From assembly GCA_949293285.1 (NCBI GenBank), contig CASFCU010000034.1, positions 1-35,108 on the forward strand: a DNA stretch of 35,108 bases. Direction: 5' to 3'. A program made the position numbers and the translations under genes. The notes below the pieces were generated by a model that was given only the letters and a program-made list of their open reading frames with translations, was not told the origin of the DNA and ran no database searches. Shown here piece after piece: positions 6,523 to 15,459 of the stretch. The stretch is from an uncultured bacterium. Lineage in GTDB: Bacteria; Bacillota_I; Bacilli_A; RF39; UBA660. Each line of letters starts with the position of its first letter. Position 1 is the first letter of the stretch.

Positions 6523-7430
6523 ATAGACTCTCCCATATATTCATTAAGCATTTTTGCAATGACTTCTATTGTGTTAGATACTTCTTCTGTAGTATTATAC
6601 TCTCCTCCTACCTCTATTAGAATACAATTTGTAGAAAAGTCTTGATTATATATTCCGTTTACCCCGCTTCCTTTTTTTTCATAGATTCCTCTGCTAAGCC
6701 CCGGATAGTTATTATTAAGCCAAGTTTCTAAAATATTTAATACTTTAGCATTTTCTTGATAGTTAATATTTTCTAATCCTAAAAGAAACATGGTTCTTGC
6801 ATATTTTTTGCCGTTTATTTCGACAGTACTGATAGTTTTACTGACAGAATCTCTATGGAGATCGATAAAGTATTTTAAACTAGGGGTAGTTTTTCTTGCC
6901 TTTTCTAAGTACATTCTTGACACTTTATAGCTACTAGCATAATTCCAGTTGTTGGTATCTAATACATCTTTAATACTTGCTGTTTCTACTATGGAATTAA
7001 TATTATATTCTTTTAGTTTTTCTTGCAGTAAATAGCTAGCATCTAAAACAGAGTAATTTATATTTATTTCACTTGTACTAGCATATTTTTCTGTTTGATG
7101 TGTGTTGTAAATATAAATTAAAGGTTTGTTATCTTGGGATGAGGATACATTCTCTAATGGTTCTTTATTTTCAGTATTCATAGAGTCATCAGAAGAATAT
7201 TTCTTTAATATGATAGCAACAGGATCTAAATAAGTAGTATCCGTAATTCCTTTTACAATCGAATTAATAATTTTGTTCTCACTGTTTAAATTGCTAGAAT
7301 TTGCTATTAATTTGTCTAAAGTGGACTCATCTAATTTTATATTTATATCGTCTAACCATCTAATTGTAAAAACGAAAGAAAGAATTAATGTTATTATCAT
7401 AAAAAAAATCTTTATACTTTTTTTTCTCAT
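6519..7430 (-). CDS. spoIIP: Stage II sporulation protein P (peptidoglycan amidase/endopeptidase)
   Basis: A 303-residue protein with an N-terminal membrane anchor (about residues 8-24), a variable extracellular linker, and a catalytic domain from about 100 onward. Recognisable SpoIIP motifs are YIYNTHQTEKY (His111), YFIDLHRDS, and ILIEVGGEYNT near the C terminus. SpoIIP is the peptidoglycan amidase and endopeptidase that, with SpoIID and SpoIIM, drives septal thinning and engulfment during sporulation. It is somewhat shorter than the roughly 400-residue Bacillus protein, mostly in the linker. It sits 62 bases after gpr on the same strand, the Bacillus order, and overlaps the small membrane gene that follows. 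Confidence 0.93.
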   Translation of the reverse strand: MRKKSIKIFFMIITLILSFVFTIRWLDDINIKLDESTLDKLIANSSNLNSENKIINSIVKGITDTTYLDPVAIILKKYSSDDSMNTENKEPLENVSSSQDNKPLIYIYNTHQTEKYASTSEININYSVLDASYLLQEKLKEYNINSIVETASIKDVLDTNNWNYASSYKVSRMYLEKARKTTPSLKYFIDLHRDSVSKTISTVEINGKKYARTMFLLGLENINYQENAKVLNILETWLNNNYPGLSRGIYEKKGSGVNGIYNQDFSTNCILIEVGGEYNTTEEVSNTIEVIAKMLNEYMGESI

Positions 7431-7492
7431 AAATTATCACCATCACTAGCAGTATATTACTAATATATGTAATAATTTGTCATATAAAGATT

Positions 7493-8536
7493 TTATTGTT
7501 TATTATTTTTTAAATTATCATGTAATACGTTGTTTATCGATTTAGATAAAACAATAGATAGTTTTTCTATTAAAAAGTCAATTTCTTTAGGAGTTACCAT
7601 AAAATTGTATCCTATTGGTGTTAAAACTTCCTGAAGTAGCTCTTTCATTTCGTGCTCTTTAAGTTCTCCTAATAAGCCTAAATATTTTTTTCTCTCTTCT
7701 TTATCTAAACTATAATTAATGTCTAAATAATTAAAGTTATTAGGATTGATTAATTTATTTTTAGGGTTATCGATATTCATGATATTATAGCTTATTTTTT
7801 TTATTAAAAAAGATATGGTGTCATTTACGATGGTAACTGCATCTACCACGGTAGGAATACCAATTGCAATAACAGGAATTGCTAATGATTTTGAAGATAT
7901 TTCCTTTCTATTATTTCCTATTCCGCTTCCTGGTTCTATTCCAGAATCAGTGATTTGTATTATTCTATTTATATTTTCTACACTTGATGAGGCTAAAGCA
8001 TCTATGGCAATGATATAATCCGGATGAATTCTATCTACTAGTCCTTTAATAGCATCAAAGCTTTCAATCCCCGTAGTAGCATAAACACCAGGAGAAAATG
8101 CAGATACATTACTGAAGCCTTCTTCAACGTCTACTTCTTTCAGATTAAAAAGGTGTCTTGTTACGATAATATCTTTGATTGTTTTTGGTCCTAATGCATC
8201 TGGAGTGGATGAGTCGTTGCCTAATCCTACTACTAATACATTTTTCCCTAAAATATTTTTTTTAATTAGAATTCTTTTCAATTCATTAGTCACTACTTTT
8301 ATTAATTTTTTTCTGTTTTCATAATCAGTAACATCATCAAAAAAAATAGTAGTGTATAATCCACTTTTCTTATTTAAAATGGCACTTTTTTCTGGCTGCA
8401 CATAAATTCTTTCAACTTTTATATCGTTATGATTACTTTTTTCTACTTCTATTCCGTCTACTTTTTTATTTTCTATTGTTTCACTGATTAAATCACATCT
8501 TATTGTGAAACTAGAAAGATCAATTTCATGTCCCAT
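7493..8536 (-). CDS. gpr: Germination protease GPR (SASP-specific, family A25)
   Basis: GPR degrades the small acid-soluble proteins that coat spore DNA, releasing amino acids at germination. The sequence aligns across its length with Bacillus GPR: IEIDLSSF-like pro-region, GLGNDSSTPDALGP and IIAIDALASS (two candidate catalytic Asp), SGIEPGSGIGNNRK, GIPTVVDAVTI and MVTPKEIDFLIE. I chose the ATG at 8534-8536 (347 residues, MGHEID), five bases after AGGTG (8542-8546). ATG 8539 and an upstream TTG at 8563 are in frame but are spaced wrongly or lack a site. The N-terminal GHEIDLSSF resembles the Bacillus propeptide SELDVNQYL, so a zymogen is likely. It is divergent from rpsT, as in Bacillus. Confidence 0.95.
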   Translation of the reverse strand: MGHEIDLSSFTIRCDLISETIENKKVDGIEVEKSNHNDIKVERIYVQPEKSAILNKKSGLYTTIFFDDVTDYENRKKLIKVVTNELKRILIKKNILGKNVLVVGLGNDSSTPDALGPKTIKDIIVTRHLFNLKEVDVEEGFSNVSAFSPGVYATTGIESFDAIKGLVDRIHPDYIIAIDALASSSVENINRIIQITDSGIEPGSGIGNNRKEISSKSLAIPVIAIGIPTVVDAVTIVNDTISFLIKKISYNIMNIDNPKNKLINPNNFNYLDINYSLDKEERKKYLGLLGELKEHEMKELLQEVLTPIGYNFMVTPKEIDFLIEKLSIVLSKSINNVLHDNLKNNKQ

Positions 8537-8579
8537 CATATCACCTATTATATATTTTCCCAAATACTGAAACTTTTAT

Positions 8580-8608
8580 TTGCATTTTCTTCCTTTTTTT
8601 GCTAATAT
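8580..8608 (+). promoter_or_regulatory. Promoter of rpsT
   Basis: TTGCAT (8580-8585) and TAATAT (8603-8608) are 17 bases apart, 28 bases before the rpsT ATG. The region between gpr and rpsT is only about 100 bases, so this lies within a divergent promoter zone. Confidence 0.5.
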
Positions 8609-8636
8609 AGATGTAGTTTAAAAGTGAGGTGAAAAA

Positions 8637-8909
8637 ATGCCAAATATAAAAAGTGCTAAAAAAAGAGTAAAAACTAGTGCTAAAAAAGCTGAGAATAATA
8701 ATGTAATTACAACAAAAACAAAAACTTCTGTAAAGAAATTCGTAAAAGAGGTTCAAAGTGGGAATAAAGATGCAGCTACAGAAAAATTAAATATAGCTAT
8801 TAAGAATATTGATAAAGCTCTATCTAGTGGTTTAATCCATGAAAATAAAGCTGCAAGAGAAAAATCTAGATTAACAAAAATGAGAAATAAAATGGAAGAA
8901 GTTGCTTAA
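8637..8909 (+). CDS. rpsT: 30S ribosomal protein S20
   Basis: This 90-residue, Lys-rich helical protein binds 16S rRNA early in 30S assembly. The family signature is clear: MPNIKSAKKRVKTSAKK at the start and GLIHENKAAREKSRLTK in the C-terminal half. Length is normal. A GAGGTG ribosome-binding site precedes the ATG and an intrinsic terminator overlaps the stop codon, so it is monocistronic. The divergent arrangement with gpr matches Bacillus. Confidence 0.97.
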   Translation: MPNIKSAKKRVKTSAKKAENNNVITTKTKTSVKKFVKEVQSGNKDAATEKLNIAIKNIDKALSSGLIHENKAAREKSRLTKMRNKMEEVA

Positions 8910-8921
8910 CTTCTTTTTTAT
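8896..8921 (+). terminator. rpsT terminator overlapping the stop codon
   Basis: AAGAAGTT (8896-8903) pairs with AACTTCTT (8908-8915) around a four-base loop, followed by TTTTATTTT. The stem includes the last codons and the TAA stop of rpsT. Confidence 0.8.
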
Positions 8922-9000
8922 TTTACATAGATGATTTGTTATTTTTTACAAATTGATATTAATTTGATTATTTTATGATAAAATAATCATAGGTGATAAA

Positions 9001-9909
9001 ATGAAAAAAGTGATAACTGTGATTGTTTTATTTGGCATTTTGGTGGCAATTTATGTTTATAGAGGTCAAATAACTGATATTATAATAGAAAATGTTATTC
9101 AAAAGAAGGAAGTTACTTTTGAGGAGAGAAATTCTTATTTTTTAACATATGACTTTGATTATGTGGAAAATGTGGATAGTTTTGATATCAAAGAGAAAGA
9201 GGATTTATTAGATTTGTATTTTACTGTTATAAATAGTGGTGTGAATCATTTTGAATTTTACTGTCCAAGTGAATATTCGTCTTGTATTAAAGATGTGGTG
9301 GCTATTGCTAATAATCAGCAGGATTTATCTAATATTAATGGTTTTGTCCATCCGTTTAATAGTTTTGATACCATTGAGACATCATATGATTCCCTAGGTA
9401 GGGTTAAGTTAAAAATTATTAAAACTTATACAGATGTAGAAATCAATGAGATTAATCAGAAAATTGAAGAGATTGTAAAAAATGAAGTAAAGGAAGAAAA
9501 AGATAACCGGGAAATCATAAGAATTATACATGACTATATTATCAACAATACCAGATATGATAAAGAAAGAGCTGATCATAATGTGATAAAGTACTCTTCC
9601 AATACTGCTTATGGTGTGTTATTCGAAGGATATGGAATATGTAGTGGTTATGCTGATGCTATGGCATTATTTTTGAATTATTATCATATTCCTAATTACA
9701 AAGTTGTTAGTGAAAATCATGTTTGGAATGCGGTTTATCTTGATGGCAATTGGTATCATTTAGATCTTACTTGGGATGATCCTGTGCTTGATGATACAGA
9801 GAAAAATGCTTTGTATCATGATTATTTTTTAATAACAACCGAACAATTAGAAAAATTGGATGATACTCAGCACATTTACGATAAAAAAGTTTTTAGTGAA
9901 ATGACGTAA
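9001..9909 (+). CDS. Membrane-anchored transglutaminase-like protein
   Basis: A 302-residue protein with an N-terminal hydrophobic anchor (about residues 4-20) and an extracellular part ending in a transglutaminase-like core (about 165-270). The papain-type triad is visible: Cys214 in GYGICSGYADAM, His240 in SENHVWNAVYLDG and Asp255 in WYHLDLTWDDP. Bacterial members of this superfamily are often cell-surface peptidases or cross-linkers, but the substrate here is unknown. Residues 40-160 form an uncharacterised domain typical of such surface proteins. The gene stands alone between two terminators, with AGGTGATAAA before its ATG. Confidence 0.85.
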   Translation: MKKVITVIVLFGILVAIYVYRGQITDIIIENVIQKKEVTFEERNSYFLTYDFDYVENVDSFDIKEKEDLLDLYFTVINSGVNHFEFYCPSEYSSCIKDVVAIANNQQDLSNINGFVHPFNSFDTIETSYDSLGRVKLKIIKTYTDVEINEINQKIEEIVKNEVKEEKDNREIIRIIHDYIINNTRYDKERADHNVIKYSSNTAYGVLFEGYGICSGYADAMALFLNYYHIPNYKVVSENHVWNAVYLDGNWYHLDLTWDDPVLDDTEKNALYHDYFLITTEQLEKLDDTQHIYDKKVFSEMT

Positions 9910-9939
9910 AATACTAGATTTTAAGAACTAGTATTTTTT
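9910..9939 (+). terminator. Terminator of the transglutaminase-like gene
   Basis: AATACTAG (9910-9917) pairs with CTAGTATT (9928-9935), followed by a T run. It starts directly after the stop codon. Confidence 0.8.
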
Positions 9940-9975
9940 CATATTTATTGTGGAGTGTTTCTTGAATTTATATAT

Positions 9976-10009
9976 TAAAAAAGACTATTACAAAGTTTTG
10001 CAATAGTCT
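9976..10009 (-). terminator. Terminator of the AI-2E transporter-dtd-relA operon
   Basis: On the minus strand AGACTATT (10002-10009) pairs with AATAGTCT (9982-9989), with further CAA/TTG pairing inside, followed by a U tract. It begins four bases after the transporter stop and faces the terminator at 9910. Confidence 0.8.
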
Positions 10010-10013
10010 ATTT

Positions 10014-11084
10014 TTATGAATTTCTCTCTTCTTTTATATCTTCTAATTTATCATAAATATCTTCTTTATAAAATTTGAATGTACAATTTAATGCAATATA
10101 AAGTGGCAATGATATCATGATTCCTATAATTCCAAATAAAGCTCCTCCAGCAAATACGGCAAAAATGGTCCATAGAGGTTCCACATTGTTTGTTTTCCCA
10201 TATACTTTAGGTGAAATGATATAACCATCTACATTAGAGAATATTAAACAAATTAAAATGGTTGCTATAAATAGTGGAGTTGATACTACAGATGCTAAAA
10301 TAATTGCAACTATATTAGTAAATATTCCTCCAAAATAAGGAATTACACTAGTAAGAGATGCTAATATTCCTAGTAATAGCCAGTTAGGATGTCCTACTAA
10401 CTTAAATAGTAAAGCATATTCTACAAATTGAATACCAATCGAAATTGCTAATCCATTTAAATATTGCCCTAGCTCTTTATCTAAAGCTCTTATGTAATTG
10501 TAGGTTTTTCTTCTTTTTTTGTTACTAGTTAGAAATAATTTTACTTCTTTTCTAATTTTTTCCATATCTGCTAAAAAATAAATAGATACAATTAAGACAA
10601 TCATGGCATTTGTGATATAACCAATCGATTTTCCTACAAAATCAAAAGTTCCATCAGAGACGTATTTTCCAACTGACTTTATAAGGTCATCTAAAATACC
10701 ATTTACCGTTGCTTGGAATTCACCTAGATTAATCTCGAATTTACTAGAAACATCGACAATAACCTCCCCTATCGTTTTCGATAATAATACTAATTGATCG
10801 TAAACTAGAGGGACGGTAATGGCAATTAATCCTATTATGATAAAAATTACACTAATAGCAACAATAGCCACGGATAATCTATTGCTGAGTCCTTTTTTCT
10901 TTAACTTCCTTACAATAGGATAAAGTGAATAAGCAATTCCAAAAGCTATTAAAAATGGTAATGTGATGGAGAATATTGTTGAAATAAATCCTCCCCAATA
11001 TTTCATAGTAATTAGTGCTAAATAAACAAGTACAGCAAAAATTAGTATGTTAAGTAACTTAAAATTTAACTTATCTTTAAACAT
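10014..11084 (-). CDS. AI-2E family transporter (PF01594-type membrane protein)
   Basis: A 356-residue polytopic membrane protein with about eight hydrophobic segments: two at the N terminus, one near 70-90, one near 160-175, and a C-terminal block from about 205 to 335. Family hallmarks include LDKELGQYLNGL, IPYFGGIFTNIVAII, YIISPKVYGKTNNVEPLWTI (shown here in part) and GIIGIMISLPLYIAL. The family includes exporters and Na+/Li+ antiporters, and most members have no proven substrate, so the name does not imply autoinducer transport. It is the last gene of a leftward operon after relA and dtd, eight bases from dtd, with an AGGAGGG site before its ATG. Confidence 0.87.
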   Translation of the reverse strand: MFKDKLNFKLLNILIFAVLVYLALITMKYWGGFISTIFSITLPFLIAFGIAYSLYPIVRKLKKKGLSNRLSVAIVAISVIFIIIGLIAITVPLVYDQLVLLSKTIGEVIVDVSSKFEINLGEFQATVNGILDDLIKSVGKYVSDGTFDFVGKSIGYITNAMIVLIVSIYFLADMEKIRKEVKLFLTSNKKRRKTYNYIRALDKELGQYLNGLAISIGIQFVEYALLFKLVGHPNWLLLGILASLTSVIPYFGGIFTNIVAIILASVVSTPLFIATILICLIFSNVDGYIISPKVYGKTNNVEPLWTIFAVFAGGALFGIIGIMISLPLYIALNCTFKFYKEDIYDKLEDIKEERNS

Positions 11085-11092
11085 AAACCCTC

Positions 11093-11527
11093 CTATTTTT
11101 CTATAATTATAGTAACAGGTCCATCATTTACAAGAGAAACTTTCATTTCACTTCCGAATATTCCTGTTTCTACCCTAATAAATTGAGACAATTTTTCATT
11201 AAAAGCATTATATAGTTTCACTGCTTCCTCAGATTTCAAGGCGTTTATATAACTTGGTCGATTTCCTTTTTTCGTGTCTGCATATAGGGTAAATTGAGAA
11301 ATGGACAAGATGCTTCCTTGGATATCTTTTACAGAGAGATTCATGACTTTATTTTCATCATCAAATATCCTTAAATTAAGAATTTTATTTACCATGTAAT
11401 CAATAGTGTCGAAATCATCTCCATAAGTAAATGATACAAGAATCATGAGTCCTTTCCCAATACTTCCTACTACTTTATCTTCTACTTCAACGCTAGAATT
11501 GATTACTCTTTGTGCTACGATTCTCAT
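11093..11527 (-). CDS. dtd: D-aminoacyl-tRNA deacylase
   Basis: This 144-residue cytoplasmic enzyme hydrolyses D-aminoacyl-tRNA (D-Tyr, D-Asp and others) and mischarged Gly-tRNA(Ala), protecting translation. The start MRIVAQRV and both family motifs, SISQFTLYAD and NDGPVTI, are present and length is normal. The second motif varies from the usual N-x-GPVT only at the x position. It overlaps the relA stop by four bases (ATGA). The relA-dtd pairing is conserved in Bacillus, so the assignment is firm. Confidence 0.96.
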   Translation of the reverse strand: MRIVAQRVINSSVEVEDKVVGSIGKGLMILVSFTYGDDFDTIDYMVNKILNLRIFDDENKVMNLSVKDIQGSILSISQFTLYADTKKGNRPSYINALKSEEAVKLYNAFNEKLSQFIRVETGIFGSEMKVSLVNDGPVTIIIEK

Positions 11528-13668
11528 TTCATCACCCTTACTACATCCTCTACATATTTAAAAGAAGTTATATCTCTTATGAAATTGTTTAAGTGTTCAA
11601 TACTTTTTACCCATAAGTCCACTTCATACATAAAAATGTCTCCCTTACTAAGTGTTTTGATATTGTCAATAGAGATATTGTGAATATTTGCTTTTTGCAT
11701 CATTTCTAGCATTGCTTTGTCATAGGCTGTAATATAAATGATAATGGTCGTTAAATATTTATTGTTTACTTTATTGTTCCATTTCACACTGACCATTCTA
11801 TTATCCAAATATTCTAGATTTGGACAATTTTTCCTGTGAACACTAATTCCATTTCCCTTAGTAATATAGCCAATAATATCATCTCCCGGAAGAGGATTAC
11901 AACAGTTAGCAATATTTACTTTTATTTTATCAATTCCTTCTACAATAATATCGGCATCTATATTTTTTGGTGGAGTTTTTAGTTTTACTTCAATTGGTTG
12001 TTCTTTTTTTAGAATAATATTAATAACGTAGGAGGAACTAAATTTATTGTTTCCAATGGATAAAAATAATTCATCTAAATCGGCTACTTTAGTATCCTTT
12101 AAAATAAGATTAGTATTTTCTTCGTTAAAGAATTCACTGAAAGATAATTTCTTTTTACGTAACTCTTTTTCTATGGAATCTTTTCCTCTTTCTATATATA
12201 TATCTTTTTCACTTCGTACAAAAAAATTTCTAATTTTATTCCTTGCTTGTGTAGTTTTGGCAAGAGAAATCCATTCTTTTGATGGAGTTGAATTTCTATT
12301 TGTTATTATTTTTACAATGTCATTATCTTTTAATTCATAATTAAGAGGAACTATATTATTATTTACTATGGCTCCGACCATCGTATCTCCTACTTTTGTG
12401 TGAATTTTATAAGCAAAATCGACTGGAGTGGATCCTTTCGGTAGTTCAAAGATATCTCCCTTGGGAGTAAAGACATAGATGTTATTGTTTAATATTTCGT
12501 CTTTGACACTGTTGACAAATTCTTCACTACTCATTTTTTCTTCATCTAGTTCCATAATAGATTTAAAAAACTGTAATTTAGCTTCGGTAGAATTTTGAGC
12601 TTGCCCTTGTAAATTTTTTCTTTCTTTGTATGCCCAGTGAGCTGCTACTCCATTTTCTGCTACCTCATCCATGGCATGTGTTCTAATTTGTACTTCAAAT
12701 AAAAATCCTTCTATTCCAAATATTGTAGTATGAAGTGACTGATAGCCATTTACTTTCGGCATAGCTATGTAATCTTTAAATCTTTTTGGGATCGGTCTAA
12801 ATTTAGAGTGAATAATTCCTAAAACACTGTAACATTCTTGTTCAGTATCCACTAAAATTCTAAGTGCTAAAAGATCATATAATTCACTGAATTTTTTTCC
12901 ACCTTCCATTTTTTTATAAATGCTGTAAATACTTTTACTTCTTCCTTTTATTTCAAATTTTATGTTATGCTCCTTTAACATTTTACTAACAGTGTCGATC
13001 ATTTCTGATACAGCATTATCACGTTCTAGTTTAGTAGTATTTAGTTTTTCGGCAATATCATAGAAAATATCCGGTTTCAAATATCTAAGTGATAGATCTT
13101 CTAGTTCACTTTTTATTTTGTGAATACCTAAGTGATGAGCAATTGGTGCCAATATTTCTAGAACTTCTTTGGCTTTTATTTTTTGTCTATCCGTAGGAAG
13201 AGCCCATAATGTTCTCATGTTATGAAGTCGATCAGCAAGTTTAATAATGATTACTCGAACATCTTCACTCATTCCGACGATGATTTTTTTGTAATATTCG
13301 ATTAAGGCTTCATTTTCAGTCGAAAAATGCATTTTGCTTATTTTAGAAACCCCATCTACTAATTTGGCTACCTCTTTACCAAACTGCTCTTCTAATTCTG
13401 CTTTGGTAACGTCACAATCTTCTATGACATCATGCATTAGCCCAGCACAGATGGTATCACAATCCGCTGAGACTGTAGTTAGTATCATAGCAGTACAAAG
13501 AGGATGATAAATATAAGCTTCTCCACTTGCCCGATATTGTCCTAAATGTTTTTCTTCGGCAAATTGATATGCCTTTCTTATTTTTTCTAATTCTCTCTCA
13601 TTTTCAATATACGAACTTGCTTTTTTTATCAAATCGTCTATTGTATAGTTACTATAATCTTTTGTCAT
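11524..13668 (-). CDS. relA: Bifunctional (p)ppGpp synthetase/hydrolase Rel
   Basis: This 714-residue enzyme makes and degrades the stringent-response alarmones. Domain order is full length: an N-terminal HD hydrolase (YHPLCTAM and HDVIED, about residues 55-85), then a synthetase with GRSKSIYSIYKKM and RFKDYIAMPKVNGYQSLH. A TGS domain (about 390-455, YVFTPKGDIFELPKGS), a zinc-finger-like segment (NCCNPLPGDDI...HRKNCPN) and a C-terminal ACT domain follow. The RFKD motif near 295 is the RxKD signature of bifunctional Rel enzymes rather than the synthetase-only ExDD type. It is coupled to dtd downstream and preceded by comN, as in Bacillus, where these genes lie close together. Start ATG follows GGAG. 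Confidence 0.96.
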   Translation of the reverse strand: MTKDYSNYTIDDLIKKASSYIENERELEKIRKAYQFAEEKHLGQYRASGEAYIYHPLCTAMILTTVSADCDTICAGLMHDVIEDCDVTKAELEEQFGKEVAKLVDGVSKISKMHFSTENEALIEYYKKIIVGMSEDVRVIIIKLADRLHNMRTLWALPTDRQKIKAKEVLEILAPIAHHLGIHKIKSELEDLSLRYLKPDIFYDIAEKLNTTKLERDNAVSEMIDTVSKMLKEHNIKFEIKGRSKSIYSIYKKMEGGKKFSELYDLLALRILVDTEQECYSVLGIIHSKFRPIPKRFKDYIAMPKVNGYQSLHTTIFGIEGFLFEVQIRTHAMDEVAENGVAAHWAYKERKNLQGQAQNSTEAKLQFFKSIMELDEEKMSSEEFVNSVKDEILNNNIYVFTPKGDIFELPKGSTPVDFAYKIHTKVGDTMVGAIVNNNIVPLNYELKDNDIVKIITNRNSTPSKEWISLAKTTQARNKIRNFFVRSEKDIYIERGKDSIEKELRKKKLSFSEFFNEENTNLILKDTKVADLDELFLSIGNNKFSSSYVINIILKKEQPIEVKLKTPPKNIDADIIVEGIDKIKVNIANCCNPLPGDDIIGYITKGNGISVHRKNCPNLEYLDNRMVSVKWNNKVNNKYLTTIIIYITAYDKAMLEMMQKANIHNISIDNIKTLSKGDIFMYEVDLWVKSIEHLNNFIRDITSFKYVEDVVRVMK

Positions 13669-13681
13669 AAAACAACACTCC

Positions 13682-13966
13682 TTACAAGAGTTCTACTTCA
13701 TCTTTGCATATATTCGTTTTTGTTTGTTCTAGTTTTCTTTTTATAAATTTATCTAATTTTCCATTATCTAAATTTAGAATGTCATCAACCATTTCTGCTA
13801 AGCTAAGTTTTTTTCCCTCGTTCCATTTTTCTTTCAATAAATAATTCCATATATCCTCTTTTTTTACGTATTTCATATTGTATCTGGATAATTCTCTTAC
13901 TTTGCAATTCATGGCAGGAGTTAATCTTTTATATAAGTCTAGGGAGTTTTTGATACCAAAATCCAT
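13682..13966 (-). CDS. comN: ComN-like post-transcriptional regulator family protein
   Basis: A 94-residue soluble helical protein. Its core, LTPAMNCKVRELSRY then EDIWNYLLKEKW and LAEMVDDILNLDN, matches the small PF13797-type family typified by Bacillus ComN, which affects comE mRNA localisation and competence. In Bacillus comN lies a few genes from relA, which supports the call. It begins the leftward operon with relA 13 bases downstream, and its ATG follows TGAGGTG. What RNA or partner it has in this organism is unknown. The family assignment is from recall of the motif, not a search. Confidence 0.65.
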   Translation of the reverse strand: MDFGIKNSLDLYKRLTPAMNCKVRELSRYNMKYVKKEDIWNYLLKEKWNEGKKLSLAEMVDDILNLDNGKLDKFIKRKLEQTKTNICKDEVELL

Positions 13967-13997
13967 AACTGCACCTCACTTTAAATATTATATTACT

Positions 13998-14025
13998 ATT
14001 ATATAGCATTTGTAAAAATTGTTAA
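13998..14025 (-). promoter_or_regulatory. Promoter of the comN-relA-dtd operon
   Basis: On the minus strand TTAACA (14020-14025) and TATAAT (13998-14003) are 16 bases apart, about 30 bases before the comN start. A second TATAAT lies slightly downstream with TTTACA 18 bases from it, so two overlapping promoters are possible. Confidence 0.55.
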
Positions 14026-14029
14026 AGTT

Positions 14030-15337
14030 TTATTTTAAAAGTAGTTTTTTATATTCTTCTTTCATATGTTCTATAGAAGCACAACTCATAAAGCAAATAA
14101 CATCATCTTTATGTTTAAGAAGTTTATCCATCTGTTCTGTACTAATCATCTCACCATTTTTTAATAAATTTAAAATTACTTTAGAAGTAACGTTAGAGTA
14201 GTCCTCTTTTTTCTCTCTATTGCAATCTATTTCTGTTAAATATGCCTTATCAGCTATATTTAGTGAATCGGCAAATTCTTTATAAAATTTTTCTGTTCTA
14301 GAATAAGTATTTGGCTTAAATACGGCTATTATTTTTTTATTTGGATATTTTTGCCTGGCTGCTTCTATGGCTGCTTTTATTTCCGTTGGATGATGAGCAT
14401 AATCATCTATTATAATTGTTCCATTTACCACTTCTTCTGCAAATCTTCTTTTAGCATTTGTAAAAGTTTGAAGATGTTGATTGATGGTATCTTTATTTAC
14501 TCCTTGTAAGTTACAAATTGCAATAGCAGCAAGAGTGTTTAAAATCATATGTTTTCCATATAATGGGATGCTAAAGTGCCCGAAGAATTTTTTTTCAATA
14601 TATACATCAAAAGAGGAATTTTTTTCATTCAGAACAATATTTTTTGCATATATATCGTTATTTTCATCTAGTCCGTAAAACAAAACTTTTTTGTTAAAGT
14701 TCATTTTTCTTATGTAAGCATTATCTCCACAAGCTACAATGACTTTACTAGTTTTGTTGGCAAAAGTTGTAAATGTGTCTATTATGTCATTAATGTCTTT
14801 GTAGATTTCCGTGTGTTCTAATTCAATATTGGTAATTACTGTATAACTCGGATGATATGCTAAAAAATGTCTATTAAATTCGTCTGATTCAATTACAAAT
14901 AGTTTATTTTCTTTACTTGCATATCCTGTACCATCTCCAATAAAGTAATTTACTTTATAAATTTTATCTAGAATATGGGTAATTAGTGAACTAGTGGTCG
15001 TTTTTCCATGCGTTCCAGATACACAAATACTTTCGAACATAGCAGTAATGCTTCCTAAAATATCATTATATTTCACTACTTTAAGTCCTGATTTAATTGC
15101 TCTTTGTAATTCTTTGTGATCTTTACTCAATGCTACAGAATAAGTAACAATCATGTCTTGATCTAATTTGTGATTGGTATCATAATAAATTTTAATTCCT
15201 CTTTTATGTAATCCCTCTTCTGTAAATTTAGAATCTTTTACATCGTCGTAGCCAATTACCGTATTTCCTAAATCAGACAATATATTTGCTAAGGTACTCA
15301 TACCAGCCCCTTTTATTCCTAAACAATAATATTTCAT
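14030..15337 (-). CDS. murC: UDP-N-acetylmuramate-L-alanine ligase
   Basis: This 435-residue cytoplasmic enzyme adds L-Ala to UDP-MurNAc using ATP, the first step of stem-peptide synthesis. The N-terminal Rossmann domain begins YYCLGIKGAGMSTLANIL. The Mur ligase P-loop is VSGTHGKTTTSSL (about residues 105-117). Further motifs are IVIESDEFNRHF-like EsDE and IDDYAHHPTEIKAA, the MurC-type YAHHPTE signature. Length is normal. It is monocistronic here, with the comN promoter immediately after its stop and the divergent CPBP gene upstream. GIKGAGMS at the start shows the reading frame begins correctly. Confidence 0.95.
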   Translation of the reverse strand: MKYYCLGIKGAGMSTLANILSDLGNTVIGYDDVKDSKFTEEGLHKRGIKIYYDTNHKLDQDMIVTYSVALSKDHKELQRAIKSGLKVVKYNDILGSITAMFESICVSGTHGKTTTSSLITHILDKIYKVNYFIGDGTGYASKENKLFVIESDEFNRHFLAYHPSYTVITNIELEHTEIYKDINDIIDTFTTFANKTSKVIVACGDNAYIRKMNFNKKVLFYGLDENNDIYAKNIVLNEKNSSFDVYIEKKFFGHFSIPLYGKHMILNTLAAIAICNLQGVNKDTINQHLQTFTNAKRRFAEEVVNGTIIIDDYAHHPTEIKAAIEAARQKYPNKKIIAVFKPNTYSRTEKFYKEFADSLNIADKAYLTEIDCNREKKEDYSNVTSKVILNLLKNGEMISTEQMDKLLKHKDDVICFMSCASIEHMKEEYKKLLLK

Positions 15338-15406
15338 AAAACCATTCCCTTCATTTATTCATTATACATTATTTTTTTTACTAATCATACAATAATATAA
15401 AATAAG

Positions 15407-15435
15407 TTGACACAAATTTGTTCTACTATTAAAAT
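15407..15435 (+). promoter_or_regulatory. Promoter of the CPBP protease-metallophosphoesterase pair
   Basis: A perfect TTGACA (15407-15412) and TAAAAT (15430-15435) are separated by 17 bases, with GGAGG at 15451-15455 and the ATG at 15460. This is the best-matching sigma-A promoter in the window. Confidence 0.7.
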
Positions 15436-15459
15436 TAAATTATAGTATTTGGAGGATAT

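Noticed and set aside
7431-7500. Sigma-E promoter upstream of spoIIP
   Set aside because: CATATATT resembles a sigma-E -10 box, but the ATAT block upstream is about two or three bases too close for the consensus spacing.
8541-8756. Open frame opposite the start of rpsT
   Set aside because: It is a Phe/Tyr-rich complement of the Lys-rich S20 coding region and runs across the rpsT promoter.
12047-12340. Open frame antisense to relA
   Set aside because: It lies wholly inside the well-conserved relA gene and has no site, motif or promoter of its own.
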